DNA of 64,000 nt from positions 1 through 64,000 of IMG/VR virus record IMGVR_UViG_3300030329_004888; one strand, written 5' to 3'. This document shows positions 32,574-42,202 of this stretch, in pieces; within the stretch, counting starts at the first letter, position 1; every line of letters starts with the position of its first letter. The translations under genes were made by a program, and so were the position numbers. This DNA is from a virus. Below the pieces are notes generated by a model. That model did not search any database. It was not told the origin of the DNA and worked only from the letters and a program-made list of their open reading frames with translations.

Positions 32574-33006
32574 CGTAGTTCCAGCTTATCACACATTCGG
32601 CCGGATCATCTCCCAGCACCTCTTGCATCTGCGACAGTGCGTCGCGGGATTTCCATACCGCGCACGAGGTCTCTGGCTCGTAATAATCCGCCTTGCTACA
32701 ACCGGGAGACAGGCACCCCTGGAGCTGGCGGGTGTAGTTTGCGGGATGGATCAAACACGCGAACCGGTCCGCCCTGCCTTCAGAGATTGCTACGTCCCCG
32801 CCTACAAATATACGACACGTCCCGTAGCGCGGCGACTCCCATGGCAATACTACATACGTCCCGGTCGGGATACAACTCTCATACGGGAGGTTGTCTAACC
32901 ATGGTCTCTCGAGCCCGTGCCACGATTGATCGCTGCCCACAACGGAGATCACACTCTGTGTCCCGTTGCGGGTAGAGCTGTAGCGATCAATTGTTATAGT
33001 CTTCAC
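32563..33006 (-). CDS. DUF5675-like protein, lysis candidate
   Basis: 147 residues from a GTG start that overlaps the holin-like stop (GTGA). Contains the PTGTYVVLPWESPRYG stretch, then CLIHPANYTRQLQGCLSPG, the His...GC...G pattern of DUF5675, which often lies beside phage holins. Probably acts on or near the cell wall, though no enzymatic proof is known to me. Adjacent genes are membrane proteins, which supports a lysis cassette. Confidence 0.65.
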   Translation of the reverse strand: MKTITIDRYSSTRNGTQSVISVVGSDQSWHGLERPWLDNLPYESCIPTGTYVVLPWESPRYGTCRIFVGGDVAISEGRADRFACLIHPANYTRQLQGCLSPGCSKADYYEPETSCAVWKSRDALSQMQEVLGDDPAECVISWNYDAL

Positions 33007-33233
33007 GCGCTCGCGGCAAATTTAGCGTCGGCATAACCCTTAACCGCGTCCACTAATCCCTGGATGACCAAATACACTATGGTCGGCACACCCTGCATGT
33101 CTGGAGCAGTTCCGGCAATTGCTGTCTCACCGATAACTGCGGCTCCTATCTTTTTCGAGATTAATCCCTTTGCTCTTTCGAGTAAGAATTCCACGATAGT
33201 TTTCTCCTTTTGTTTTTTCCATTCTTTTATCAA
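33003..33233 (-). CDS. Holin-like small membrane protein (76 aa)
   Basis: Very basic N-terminus (MIKEWKKQKEKTIVEF), a moderately hydrophobic helix near AAVIGETAIAGTA and a second one at VPTIVYLVIQGLVDAV, ending with Ala-rich residues. Position directly before the DUF5675 gene suggests a holin or antiholin. The hydrophobicity is lower than in classic holins. The run of T/A before the start includes GGAGAA. Confidence 0.5.
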   Translation of the reverse strand: MIKEWKKQKEKTIVEFLLERAKGLISKKIGAAVIGETAIAGTAPDMQGVPTIVYLVIQGLVDAVKGYADAKFAASA

Positions 33234-33303
33234 TCATTTTTTGGCGAAGAGTTTTTTTCTTAAACCTCCGCCACAGCCTAAAAACCGTTAGTGCCCGCCT
33301 TCG

Positions 33304-33729
33304 TTAACTTGTGGCATAGTAAATTTTTTGCAACCAGCTAACACTATTTGCAAGTGCCCACATTATCGCCGCAGTGACCAAGGCGTCATTGAAATAAGGC
33401 TCCCATTCGGGACCACCTGGATACCCAGTCGTTTGCCACCAGTAAAAAAGACTGGTATAGCAAAATGCTGCAACACTTGAACTGACGGCAGATTGCCTTT
33501 GGATACTTGCGGCCTGCTCCGATTTGGTGATCAAAAAATCTACATTACGCTGCTTCTCTTTTACCTCAGCCCGTGTGCCGGTTAGCTCCTTGCGGTCGTC
33601 TTTGCTTGTGGCAAACGCTAACTGCCTCTCACGTTTGCATCGTTCAAGCTCAGATAACGCTCGCTTGTATTCGTCTCTGATTTCGCCGAATGAGCTGAAC
33701 TGGTTAGGGTCTTTGAATTTACGCGCCAT
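33304..33729 (-). CDS. Coiled-coil protein with two membrane segments (141 aa)
   Basis: Residues 20-75 form a charged coiled coil (EYKRALSELERCKRERQLAF). The C-terminal half has two hydrophobic segments (SSSVAAFCYTSLFYWW and ALVTAAIMWALANSVSWL). It starts one base after the stop of the 28-residue gene. A spanin- or holin-like role in lysis is possible from context. Confidence 0.55.
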   Translation of the reverse strand: MARKFKDPNQFSSFGEIRDEYKRALSELERCKRERQLAFATSKDDRKELTGTRAEVKEKQRNVDFLITKSEQAASIQRQSAVSSSVAAFCYTSLFYWWQTTGYPGGPEWEPYFNDALVTAAIMWALANSVSWLQKIYYATS

Positions 33730-33730
33730 C

Positions 33731-33817
33731 TCACATTGAGATCAGGAGTTGCCATACCGTCGCTACGCCAATTATGGCTATCACGCCTCCTGAGATTAGT
33801 AGTACCTTTTTAATCAT
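33731..33817 (-). CDS. 28-aa membrane microprotein in the lysis cassette
   Basis: ATG 33817 overlaps the upstream stop (ATGA), and its own TGA is followed one base later by the ATG of the next gene. Sequence: MIKKVLLISGGVIAIIGVAT, then a short hydrophobic end. One membrane span with a basic N-terminus. Tight packing supports translation; a lysis role is inferred. Confidence 0.6.
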   Translation of the reverse strand: MIKKVLLISGGVIAIIGVATVWQLLISM

Positions 33818-34059
33818 CTACCTAATGCCGCATCCTCTTCAGCCTGTCGCACGGCTCTATTTTTATAATTTCCTGCTGCCAACTTTCGATCATATTCTGG
33901 ACCCCACTTCGCAACTTTGCTGGCCAGTGCCTTCTCGCTATCAATAGCGCGACCTCCGTCATCCCCATTGCGAGAACAGACGTGATTCCACCAGTCGTCG
34001 GGACTGATGACTACATGCGCTAACACGACGCTCTCTCTACTTGTTAATGCTCGTGGCAT
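33814..34059 (-). CDS. Late protein of unknown function (81 aa)
   Basis: AAGGAAC precedes ATG 34059. Tryptophan-containing start (VISPDDWWNHVCSRNGDDGG), then a basic helical end. It is the first gene after the fibre and leads the lysis cassette. No family recognised. Confidence 0.55.
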   Translation of the reverse strand: MPRALTSRESVVLAHVVISPDDWWNHVCSRNGDDGGRAIDSEKALASKVAKWGPEYDRKLAAGNYKNRAVRQAEEDAALGR

Positions 34060-34077
34060 AAGAGTTCCTTTTTAGAA

Positions 34078-37000
34078 TTAAGTTCCTGTACTGGCGGTCA
34101 ATAGATGCCCCTCAAATCGTGAATGTGCCATCACTCGCACAAGAGCAGAACCCTGTCCCCGAAACTCAACTGTAACATGGGCAGTATCCCCTCTCTCCAT
34201 ATCGGCTACGCAGGAGCCGTTAAATGTCTGGCCACCGAACGGCCAAGTGTTGTTGCTTATCTCGCCGCTGTGCCAAATTATGTAGCTGAAATTACTGGTG
34301 ACTATGTACGACATAGCCTCATTGGTGTCGGTTGTGATACCGTCAACCATTATGGAGGCCATGAAAAAATACCGACCATCAACCGGAGCGGTAAATACTC
34401 CATTGACTTGATCGGCCCCCACATCCCACCGCTCTTGGTTGAATACGGCTGTATAATTAGTGGCATTTCCGGTGACACCGGCTAAGTGGCCATCGTTATA
34501 TGCCATAAATGACGGATGCTGAGGAGTGTCTATTACCACAAGGCCGTCTTCATCAGCTGATCCAGCCACCGTTAATCCAGTAGTAACAGTCCCGTCGTTT
34601 TCGGCAACGGAGAAAGTCATTCTACCAGCTTCGGTGCCACTTCCTGTCTCAGCTGCATCTACTAAAATTCTGGCATAATGTTGTGAAGCTGGAGTCCCAT
34701 CATCTATGCCTTTAAAATCAATCTTGCCAACATGATCTGCATCTACTCCGTCTACGCCAGTACCTCTGGTTTTCTTGAATGTAAGAACTCCAGAAGAAGC
34801 ACTATTGTGTTCGTTGTAAATCAGCAACTCTGGAAGATCACCACTGCCAGTGTTGAAAAGCTGAAGCTTGGCATTACTGTCCTCGTCCCAAGTTAATCCT
34901 GACGATACGTTAAGAACGGTAGCAGCACTACTGTTATAAGCAAGTAACCCCGTATTAGTAGAGCCAGTGGTACTAACGCCACCTGCAGCCGAAGTCCAGT
35001 CCAGATTACCAGATCCATCCGTCTTCAAATATTGATCTGCACTGCCATCAGCCGTCGGGAACTCCCATGCTACACCGGCTGAACTGAGCTTTAAAGCTGT
35101 GCCTGATGCTGTCCCAAGTCCCTTGGCATCGGTGACACGCACAACTTCCGTGCCATCATACTGCTGAAAAACGATGTCCTTGGCATCCTGCAAAGGCTTA
35201 ATTATTACATTGTTGCTTGAATTGGAAATTCTCAGAAGATCAGTGCCCCCATCTGCATACTTGATACCCTCTGTAGCTGTATCAGAATCAAGGGTAATCG
35301 AATCCACGGTATCTAAGGTTATAGCCCCTGAATCGCTACTGTCATCCGTAGTAGTAATGGAGTATACACCGGCTGAACTGACTGCATGAGTTACATATTC
35401 CTGTGCGTCGTATTTGAGGATTAATGGGGCAGTGGTGTCCGTGGCCGTAATTGCAGCTGACGTGATTGTACTGCCCACTGTCATGGCCCCATCGGCTTGA
35501 ATTACGCCCGCCCCAGAGATCGTCGCTCCAGTGTCGCCATATCCTCCACCAAATGTGGCACCCGCCGTGCACACCAATGAGGCCAGAGTAGCAGCCCCCG
35601 TAGTAGCCAGAGTGCCCGAAGTAGTGACGCCACCACCATCCGCTATCGTAATCGCGTTATCACCATCAGTATAGCCGATACTTGCCGTTTGTACTTCGCC
35701 GCCAACTTTTAGGTCGCCAGATACATCGACTCGCGTAGAAGCATTAAGATCAATAATCGCCTCACCGTCTATACGCAGTGTGCCATCTGCTGACTGTTGA
35801 ATGAAGCTCGCCGCATCACCGAAAGTGAGTTTGTTGGTAGAGTTAAGCGTTAGGCCTGTGCCATCTGTATGCGTAAGCGAGGTGTCCAGGTCAGCGCCAA
35901 ACTCAAGCACCGCAGAGTCAGATTTAAGTTGAACATCATTTACAAATATTGCATTGCCCTCGTCACTGCCGTCGAATGTCACTGCTGTGACTGCTGACCC
36001 ACCGTCGTCAACTTTAATAATTACATCAGCATCGTTGGCCTGGGCATCTATCGTAATATTGCCGCTGGTTGTAACCAAGCTAACTGCGGCATCGCCAGTG
36101 GCTATATCATCTGCCGCAGTTGCCGATGTCAGCGCCCCTATGTCACTGGCCACCTCGGTGCCAGTGCGGTAATCAACGTTGCCGCTGCCATCGAGGACCA
36201 GGAACTTATCAACATCACTCCCTGCCGCTGCCACCGAGCCTATCGTCAACGTGCTGGCCGTAGTAACGCCGCCGCCGTCTGCTATCGTAATGGCATCGTC
36301 GCCATCGGTGTAGGCGATTTTAGTTGTCTGCACCTCTCCAGGTACGTTTATGCCAGCGGCTGCATCCAGAACCTTCAGATTGGTTGCATCGCCATTGTCT
36401 GTAAAAACCAGATCCTTGCCATTGGTTGCCAGCTTGATGGTAACGTCCCCGCTGTTGCCTTCCGTGAACCGCAAGACCTCGGTGCCAGCGTCTTTGAATA
36501 TATGGATCCCGGTATGAGCATCGAGCGTCAGATTACCGCCTGAGTCCACTGTAATGGGCGTGGCCGCTATTGTTACCCCGGTGGTTCCGTCGTGAGTCAA
36601 GGTGACATCGTTGCCAGCGCCCATCGACAGGACAGCACTGTCAGAACCAAGGGTCACATCGTCTCCTACGGACAGATCGCCCACAACCTCAACTAATCCA
36701 GCCTGCGATATACGCAGTCGCTCTGTAGTGGAATTGTCTGTATCGGCAGTAGTCGAGAACACAAGCTCAGTAGGCAAGTCATTCGCGCCCGGAGAGCCGT
36801 TTACTCGAGCAAGCATCGATGCCCCCGGTGTGGCAAAGTCTCCACTGCTGCCAGTTACGTCACAACCATAAAAATAAATGCCGCCCAAAACATCATTGTC
36901 TACTACGGCTCCCTTGCCCCCAATTGTCCCGTCGCGTGACTTTGCAAAATTAATCTGACCCCCGGAGGCATCAGCGGAAAACCGTCCCACCAACAGTGAA

Positions 37001-37260
37001 GAGTCCGCATCTGCCGTACCCAGTACCTGCAATTGATTGGCAGCGTTGGTTGTCAGTGCCGCGGTATGCCCAAGAACCGTGTTGGCGTTGTTGAATGTGT
37101 GCAACCCCGTCCACGCATACGCATCCGATAGCGTGAGATTATCGGCGTCGAGGGCATTGTCATTGATGCCCGTTAAAATCCCATTAAACTCTGCGTTGAG
37201 ATCGGACGCTGTCAGCGTTTCGTTGCTGGCCCATGTTTTTGTGCGTGATATATTTGGCAT
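34078..37260 (-). CDS. Tail fibre protein with C1q-like tip, right genome
   Basis: 1060 residues. The N-terminal anchor (SRTKTWASNETLTASDLNAEF) resembles the left fibre. The long shaft is made of degenerate beta repeats, and a segment YTDGDxAITIADGGGVTT occurs twice (DNA near 35630-35690 and 36270-36330). The last 130 residues look like a C1q/TNF-type jelly roll: HPSFMAYNDG, YTAVFNQERWD, GVFTAPVDGRYFF and VRVMAHSRFEGHLL. This is the receptor-binding end. DNA for the start of this tip is nearly identical to bases 1-192. Confidence 0.88.
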   Translation of the reverse strand: MPNISRTKTWASNETLTASDLNAEFNGILTGINDNALDADNLTLSDAYAWTGLHTFNNANTVLGHTAALTTNAANQLQVLGTADADSSLLVGRFSADASGGQINFAKSRDGTIGGKGAVVDNDVLGGIYFYGCDVTGSSGDFATPGASMLARVNGSPGANDLPTELVFSTTADTDNSTTERLRISQAGLVEVVGDLSVGDDVTLGSDSAVLSMGAGNDVTLTHDGTTGVTIAATPITVDSGGNLTLDAHTGIHIFKDAGTEVLRFTEGNSGDVTIKLATNGKDLVFTDNGDATNLKVLDAAAGINVPGEVQTTKIAYTDGDDAITIADGGGVTTASTLTIGSVAAAGSDVDKFLVLDGSGNVDYRTGTEVASDIGALTSATAADDIATGDAAVSLVTTSGNITIDAQANDADVIIKVDDGGSAVTAVTFDGSDEGNAIFVNDVQLKSDSAVLEFGADLDTSLTHTDGTGLTLNSTNKLTFGDAASFIQQSADGTLRIDGEAIIDLNASTRVDVSGDLKVGGEVQTASIGYTDGDNAITIADGGGVTTSGTLATTGAATLASLVCTAGATFGGGYGDTGATISGAGVIQADGAMTVGSTITSAAITATDTTAPLILKYDAQEYVTHAVSSAGVYSITTTDDSSDSGAITLDTVDSITLDSDTATEGIKYADGGTDLLRISNSSNNVIIKPLQDAKDIVFQQYDGTEVVRVTDAKGLGTASGTALKLSSAGVAWEFPTADGSADQYLKTDGSGNLDWTSAAGGVSTTGSTNTGLLAYNSSAATVLNVSSGLTWDEDSNAKLQLFNTGSGDLPELLIYNEHNSASSGVLTFKKTRGTGVDGVDADHVGKIDFKGIDDGTPASQHYARILVDAAETGSGTEAGRMTFSVAENDGTVTTGLTVAGSADEDGLVVIDTPQHPSFMAYNDGHLAGVTGNATNYTAVFNQERWDVGADQVNGVFTAPVDGRYFFMASIMVDGITTDTNEAMSYIVTSNFSYIIWHSGEISNNTWPFGGQTFNGSCVADMERGDTAHVTVEFRGQGSALVRVMAHSRFEGHLLTASTGT
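34424..34615. repeat. 192-bp near-identical repeat, copy 2 (fibre tip)
   Basis: Counterpart of bases 1-192, shifted by exactly 34,423. Differences at 34438, 34587 and 34597. Beyond 34615 the two fibre genes differ at most third positions. Confidence 0.97.
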
Positions 37261-37261
37261 T

Positions 37262-39832
37262 TTATTCTTCCGGAACGAAAATGGTGCCTCTTTGTTGTGA
37301 TGTGGCGCTGGGGTACTGCAATTTGGCTCTATCCCAATCTTCTTTTAAGCCAGAATCAATTGTATCAATCTGTTCTCCGCGGATTATTTCGTCTGATTCC
37401 CAATCTCCCGCATTAGCCAGCCTTACGGCCACCTGCCCAATCGTTGCTCCCTGCGCGATCCATTGTGATGGCCTTCCTTTAAGCGCCCCTGTGGCCGCAG
37501 TTCTTGCGTAAGCCTTCATGCCTTCTCTTACATTGTCAAACATAATCTTGACGTTCTGTCGCTGTACTGGATCTGATATTTCCAAAAGCATTTTACTCAT
37601 ATACCGAGGCGAAAACACAAGTGTAGCAGGGATTAATGAAAGCAAAGCTGTAGCCGCACCAGCTACAGCTGGCATCACCGGGGCCACCTGTACTCCAACA
37701 TAGGCAGCCGTAGCTGGCAGCATTCCGAAGCCAATCGCATTACGACTCACTTTCGCAACTGAGTTTACTAAGTTATTCCCATGTTGTATAACATGGGATT
37801 TACCGGTAAGGCCACCGCCTGTAACATCCATCGTAGCAATCGCAGCACCGCGAACCGCAAAATCCTGCCCAGCCTCCTGCTCCAGTCTTTTAAGCATGGC
37901 CCAGGCTTGGTCCTCTCCTTCGTCCAAATATCTAAATATATTATTATCTACTCGGGTACGCAGAGCACTCCTGAATTCGCCAGGAGTATTCAACATTTTA
38001 GGCTCAAGGCCCAAGTTGGCCTTCATATCAGCAAGCAGTGCCTTATCTGATTCATACTGACGTGTAACGTCGCGGTATTTCCACATTTCTCCTGTTTCCG
38101 GGTGCGGATATTCCGCGTCCAGCAATGTGTATTGTTTTTCTATAAACTCTCGCAACTCAAAACGCAATTTCGACAAGGCCCGCCTTGGTTGACTAATTTC
38201 TTTAGTATCGGTGGTTAATTTATCTATAGCCCCCTGTATCTGATCTAAAAAGTCCTTCAGTCCATCAATATTAGTGGGAGGGGTATCTAATATTTTTTTG
38301 TGGAAACGGGCTACCGCTTTTCTTCCCTTGCCTGGCAGTATAGGAGTGGTCTTGCCCTTGCCAAGATCTTTGGGCCAGATAATCTGGACGTCTCCAGAGC
38401 GCGTCTGGTAGGTTACGCCACGCTCGCCCGGAGGCCTTTTAAGGGTCTGCCTCCCTTCCGTTGGCGTCTGAATTGTTACCTCCTTTGGATATACTGCCAA
38501 AGGAGCCCTTCTTCCTTTCCAGCCCGGTAGCGTAGCTTCTTTAGAGATAACTACAAATTCATCCCCTACATCAAGATTAAAATCCTCAAGATTTTTAACA
38601 ACCAAATCCTTAAGATCAGACATTTCTTCATTGGTAATTATTTTTTTTCTCCAGGGAGCAAGCCCCCTATCAAAATGACCCTGAAATGCTTTAATTCGGT
38701 CTTGTATGGCATCGATTGTATTGGCTGCGTCAATATAAAAACTATCCTTTATTTTTTTCCTGGCCTCATGGTAGCCCGCCTCCCACGGCTGGGGGAAGCC
38801 CTCCGGAAAATCCTTGTCAAAGTCAGCATACCCATAGGTTTGCGCCCACCGCTTTTTCCCTTGTCCGGGGGCTCGTTTTAAAAGATCTATAGTTTCTTTC
38901 GTTGCTGCACTGGTAGATGTTAAGAAGTATGACGAGGCCTCAGACAGGAACCTTTTCCCAACTCCCTTTAGCTCCACCATAGCATCTTTAACTCTAAGAT
39001 CAGGATTTGTTATGATTCTTGTAAACCCATATTTAGGCGCACCATCAGTGTTAATGCCCTCATAGAGCCTATTGAAGTATTTTCCAAGATTAACATCTTT
39101 TAGATAATTCCAGCCCCTTTTTGCCTGAAATGTTGGTTTTATAAAATCAGGACGTTCCCCATAGAGTTCCTTGAAGCGCGGGAACCCAGCACCAACTGAT
39201 GCGGTTGCCGGGTCTTCCATATATCTGACCAGTTTCATCAATTCAGGAGACTCCCTGATCATCGGCAGGCGTCGGAGGCCCGGACCGAGAAGCCCGGACA
39301 GAAGCAGAGGCGCATCAAGGGGCCGCTCAAGCATCCTTTCTAAGGCAAAGGTGTTTTTTGCCCCCTCTTTCATCTGCTCATACTTCTCAACATCTCTGTT
39401 TTGTTCAGCCTCCGACGCTATCCGCTTATAATCAGCCAATCCAGGAACCCTTGACTCATAATCCTCTCCCCCCAGCCCCGTTATAAGATTTCCAGGGTCA
39501 GATGGGGAAATTCCCGTGGCTCCTGAAAGAGCCCCTGAAATCATTCCTGCTGTGTCGTAAGGATTCCACGCTGCGGACCCAAGTTCCGGAAACAGCGAAA
39601 GAAAGTTTAAAAAAGTTCTTCTTGGTAGTTTGTCTCGCTCGCTTTCCAGCGGGTGTGAGATGGCCCTATCTATTGCTCCATCTGGCGATAGGACATTTGT
39701 CGCATCTTGCAACAACTCACTCACAAAACGACCGGGGCGCGTTCGATCACGACCCTCTTCACCAAAAGGGCCAGGCGTAATTTCCTCTTCTACTTCTGGG
39801 TCCATATCTACAACAAATTCAATTTTTGCCAT
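37262..39832 (-). CDS. Large internal virion (ejection) protein, right genome
   Basis: 856 residues, upstream of the fibre with one base between. Charged, helical, with Arg/Lys-rich central regions (KRWAQTYGYADFDKDFPEGF) and a hydrophobic stretch near residues 715-760 (MLPATAAYVGVQVAPVMPAV, then GAATALLSLIPATLVF) that could enter a membrane during ejection. The same slot as the 703-residue left protein, though little sequence is shared. Base composition is more AT-rich than the left genome's late genes. Confidence 0.58.
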   Translation of the reverse strand: MAKIEFVVDMDPEVEEEITPGPFGEEGRDRTRPGRFVSELLQDATNVLSPDGAIDRAISHPLESERDKLPRRTFLNFLSLFPELGSAAWNPYDTAGMISGALSGATGISPSDPGNLITGLGGEDYESRVPGLADYKRIASEAEQNRDVEKYEQMKEGAKNTFALERMLERPLDAPLLLSGLLGPGLRRLPMIRESPELMKLVRYMEDPATASVGAGFPRFKELYGERPDFIKPTFQAKRGWNYLKDVNLGKYFNRLYEGINTDGAPKYGFTRIITNPDLRVKDAMVELKGVGKRFLSEASSYFLTSTSAATKETIDLLKRAPGQGKKRWAQTYGYADFDKDFPEGFPQPWEAGYHEARKKIKDSFYIDAANTIDAIQDRIKAFQGHFDRGLAPWRKKIITNEEMSDLKDLVVKNLEDFNLDVGDEFVVISKEATLPGWKGRRAPLAVYPKEVTIQTPTEGRQTLKRPPGERGVTYQTRSGDVQIIWPKDLGKGKTTPILPGKGRKAVARFHKKILDTPPTNIDGLKDFLDQIQGAIDKLTTDTKEISQPRRALSKLRFELREFIEKQYTLLDAEYPHPETGEMWKYRDVTRQYESDKALLADMKANLGLEPKMLNTPGEFRSALRTRVDNNIFRYLDEGEDQAWAMLKRLEQEAGQDFAVRGAAIATMDVTGGGLTGKSHVIQHGNNLVNSVAKVSRNAIGFGMLPATAAYVGVQVAPVMPAVAGAATALLSLIPATLVFSPRYMSKMLLEISDPVQRQNVKIMFDNVREGMKAYARTAATGALKGRPSQWIAQGATIGQVAVRLANAGDWESDEIIRGEQIDTIDSGLKEDWDRAKLQYPSATSQQRGTIFVPEE

Positions 39833-39847
39833 TGCATAATTTCCCTA

Positions 39848-39943
39848 TTACTGAGCAACAGTTAAGCCGGCTTCCTCCACGGTTGCATACGGCAAAATAT
39901 CCACCTTGGAGCCTATGTCTAAATATTTAGACACTGTGTTCAT
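39848..39943 (-). CDS. Possible 31-aa late microprotein
   Basis: Fits between two late genes: ATG 39943, stop TAA 39850-39848. The peptide is amphipathic (MNTVSKYLDIGSKVDILPYA) with an acidic then hydrophobic end. No ribosome site is obvious, so coding is uncertain. Confidence 0.35.
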   Translation of the reverse strand: MNTVSKYLDIGSKVDILPYATVEEAGLTVAQ

Positions 39944-39944
39944 A

Positions 39945-42164
39945 TCATCTAGAATCCTGTGCCCAATCGGGCTTAATCGGCTCTCCTCCAGCTTGTAGCA
40001 TTGGAAGGTCTTCCCCCGCAATGTCTCTTTTATACTTCTCCCAATTATTCATAATTTGTTCCATAGTCATTTCAGGAAACCGTCTTGCAAAATCTATTAC
40101 AAACTCATTGAGGCTCAGATTGTCCTCCAAGGTGATCTTTTTTTCTTCTGACTCAAATGTATAAAATGCCGCATTGGAAAATTTCTTTGCTTCTTCCAGT
40201 ACCTGATCTTTTGTCTGATGAAGTCGCTTGTCCTTCATCGCCCCATTCCACCCCTCTACATATCTGTCCACTTCTACCAGAAAGGCATTTCGCTGGGCTT
40301 CATGTATGGCTTTAGCAACGTTATACATATTTTCCACATAGCCCACGTCCAACAGACCGCCTTCGGCCTTTGTCATAATGTCTGCCGTAATCTGGTCCTT
40401 CCAAGAGGCAGCACTTCTCGCTAACGCAACGTCGCCCTCTCGCACCGTCGCAGGGTCAATGCCTCGCTGGAAAAAGTTCATAACTGCAACCTGGTAGGCA
40501 TCTTTCCCCAATTTATCCGTGTGCCATGCTTTATGGAGAGCATTCAAGGACGAGAAAACATTTAAACTGCCCTGTGGCCCAACAAAAGACCGGTATGTTT
40601 CTATGTCTCTCAAACCCGTGCTGAAGGCCAGATTATACTTACTCACGTAGGCCGCTTCCGCAAGGTTTTCTTTATCTACTTTTCTTTGTTCTTCAGCTTC
40701 CTTCCAACGAAGCTCTCTGTTCTCCCTGACGCGCTCTCTTACGGCTTTGGCAGAGCTTATACGAGACTCAATGAGCTTGTTTTGTCCCGCTGCCCGTAAA
40801 GTTTTAAGGCGACCCAATAATCTTGCATCTATAACAGGCAAACGGGTTGTCCGCTCCGTAAAGATATCTCTGTATTCCCAACTCGTACTCACTGATTTGC
40901 CATTTTCTTTTGTCATCCAGCCATTTTCTAAAAGCCACTCCTCCGCGCTTTTCAGAGAAGGGTATCCGGATGGCGTAAATTCTTCCCCTTCCACTTCAGC
41001 CCTAAGTCCCTCGCCCGCTGCAAACCTACCAACCTCTGCCGCTATCGCTGCCTCGTATCCTTCAAGGGCAATTGCTTGGTCATTTAAATAATTCTTACGA
41101 TTTTCTTTACTCATATTACTTATAGTTTGTTGCCAAAGGCGACGGTCATTCGCTTCCAAGCGATCTGCCGCTTCAGTCTTATTTTTCTTAGCCTCCCAGC
41201 CGCCACGGAAATGAGACTCAAAATACGCGGCTTCCTCTGGATGCTCTTTTATAAAATTGATCCATCGGTCATCTTGTCGGGCCTCTTCTAATGCCAGATC
41301 AAAACCGCCTTCAGTTTTGCCATGGCGCTCATAGCCCTCAAGGCCCAGTACTCCAATCTTGCTTTTGATCTCCGTGGAAGTCGGTTTCTTCGGTATTTTA
41401 GCTGCGGCCAAAAGCCTTTCCTCTGTGGTCTTTTTGAGGTCAAAATCTTCCAACCACCGACGATGTAGTTCCTTTTCTTTAGCACGGCCTATTTGACGGT
41501 TGTATTCTGCTGCTTCCCCTGCGTCCCCGGCCTCTCTTACTGAACGGATTGCCCCGGCACCTTTGCCCACGCCCTTTGCCAGAGTCTCAAGAAAGGTCTG
41601 CTCTGCGACTGCTGGAGTACCTCTGGCTCCGGCTCCCGGACGCAGGGCGTTGATAAGATTTGCACTCGCCTGACTGGCAGCTGCTTCCTTAATAGCTTTG
41701 TTCTGGGATCGTCCTGCAAGGAACTCTCCACCAATAGAGCCCAGCACTTCAAGCATTCTCAGTGGCGTATTGGCCCTTGGCTGTCCCGGCACAGGAATGG
41801 TAGCAAGATCCTGCAAGTAAGTGCCCTGTGTTTCATTCGGAGCCCCGGCACCGTCAAGATCCTTGCCTTTTGTTCGTGGAAGGTCTCTTGGGGTAGTTTC
41901 TGGAGGCTCTTCTTCGTCTTCAATATGTCCAATTGGCTGAATAAGGTCTGGTCGATGGCCAGGGGGGGGATAGCGGTACAGGCCGTCAATTTCTGCCTCT
42001 GCCTCTGCTCGAGTAAGCCCTTGGCCCATTAAAATGCTTATGCGAAGCTCTCGCTCTTGCTCCTCTGTCATCGCAAACCCAGGGTCAAAGTCTGCTCCTC
42101 TTCGTGTAATCCAATTTAAATTCGCAGGAGCCCGAACATCCGTGCTTGGTTTATTGGTATACAT
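39945..42164 (-). CDS. Internal virion protein, right genome (739 aa)
   Basis: Mostly charged coiled helices with many Glu/Lys/Arg. Residues near 160-215 hold KEAAASQASANLINALRPGA and TPAVAEQTFLETLAKGVG, matching the left 496-residue protein (ANLINAFR, TPVVH), so the pair are homologues of unequal length. The N-terminus is Pro-rich. Predicted ejection protein from position and composition. Confidence 0.58.
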   Translation of the reverse strand: MYTNKPSTDVRAPANLNWITRRGADFDPGFAMTEEQERELRISILMGQGLTRAEAEAEIDGLYRYPPPGHRPDLIQPIGHIEDEEEPPETTPRDLPRTKGKDLDGAGAPNETQGTYLQDLATIPVPGQPRANTPLRMLEVLGSIGGEFLAGRSQNKAIKEAAASQASANLINALRPGAGARGTPAVAEQTFLETLAKGVGKGAGAIRSVREAGDAGEAAEYNRQIGRAKEKELHRRWLEDFDLKKTTEERLLAAAKIPKKPTSTEIKSKIGVLGLEGYERHGKTEGGFDLALEEARQDDRWINFIKEHPEEAAYFESHFRGGWEAKKNKTEAADRLEANDRRLWQQTISNMSKENRKNYLNDQAIALEGYEAAIAAEVGRFAAGEGLRAEVEGEEFTPSGYPSLKSAEEWLLENGWMTKENGKSVSTSWEYRDIFTERTTRLPVIDARLLGRLKTLRAAGQNKLIESRISSAKAVRERVRENRELRWKEAEEQRKVDKENLAEAAYVSKYNLAFSTGLRDIETYRSFVGPQGSLNVFSSLNALHKAWHTDKLGKDAYQVAVMNFFQRGIDPATVREGDVALARSAASWKDQITADIMTKAEGGLLDVGYVENMYNVAKAIHEAQRNAFLVEVDRYVEGWNGAMKDKRLHQTKDQVLEEAKKFSNAAFYTFESEEKKITLEDNLSLNEFVIDFARRFPEMTMEQIMNNWEKYKRDIAGEDLPMLQAGGEPIKPDWAQDSR

Positions 42165-42202
42165 TATCTGCCGCCATCATATCCGTATCTCTGCCTGTTT
42201 GC

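Noticed and set aside
33003-33233. Confident holin assignment
   Set aside because: Hydrophobicity is modest and no lysin with a known catalytic domain lies beside it, so it is kept as holin-like only.
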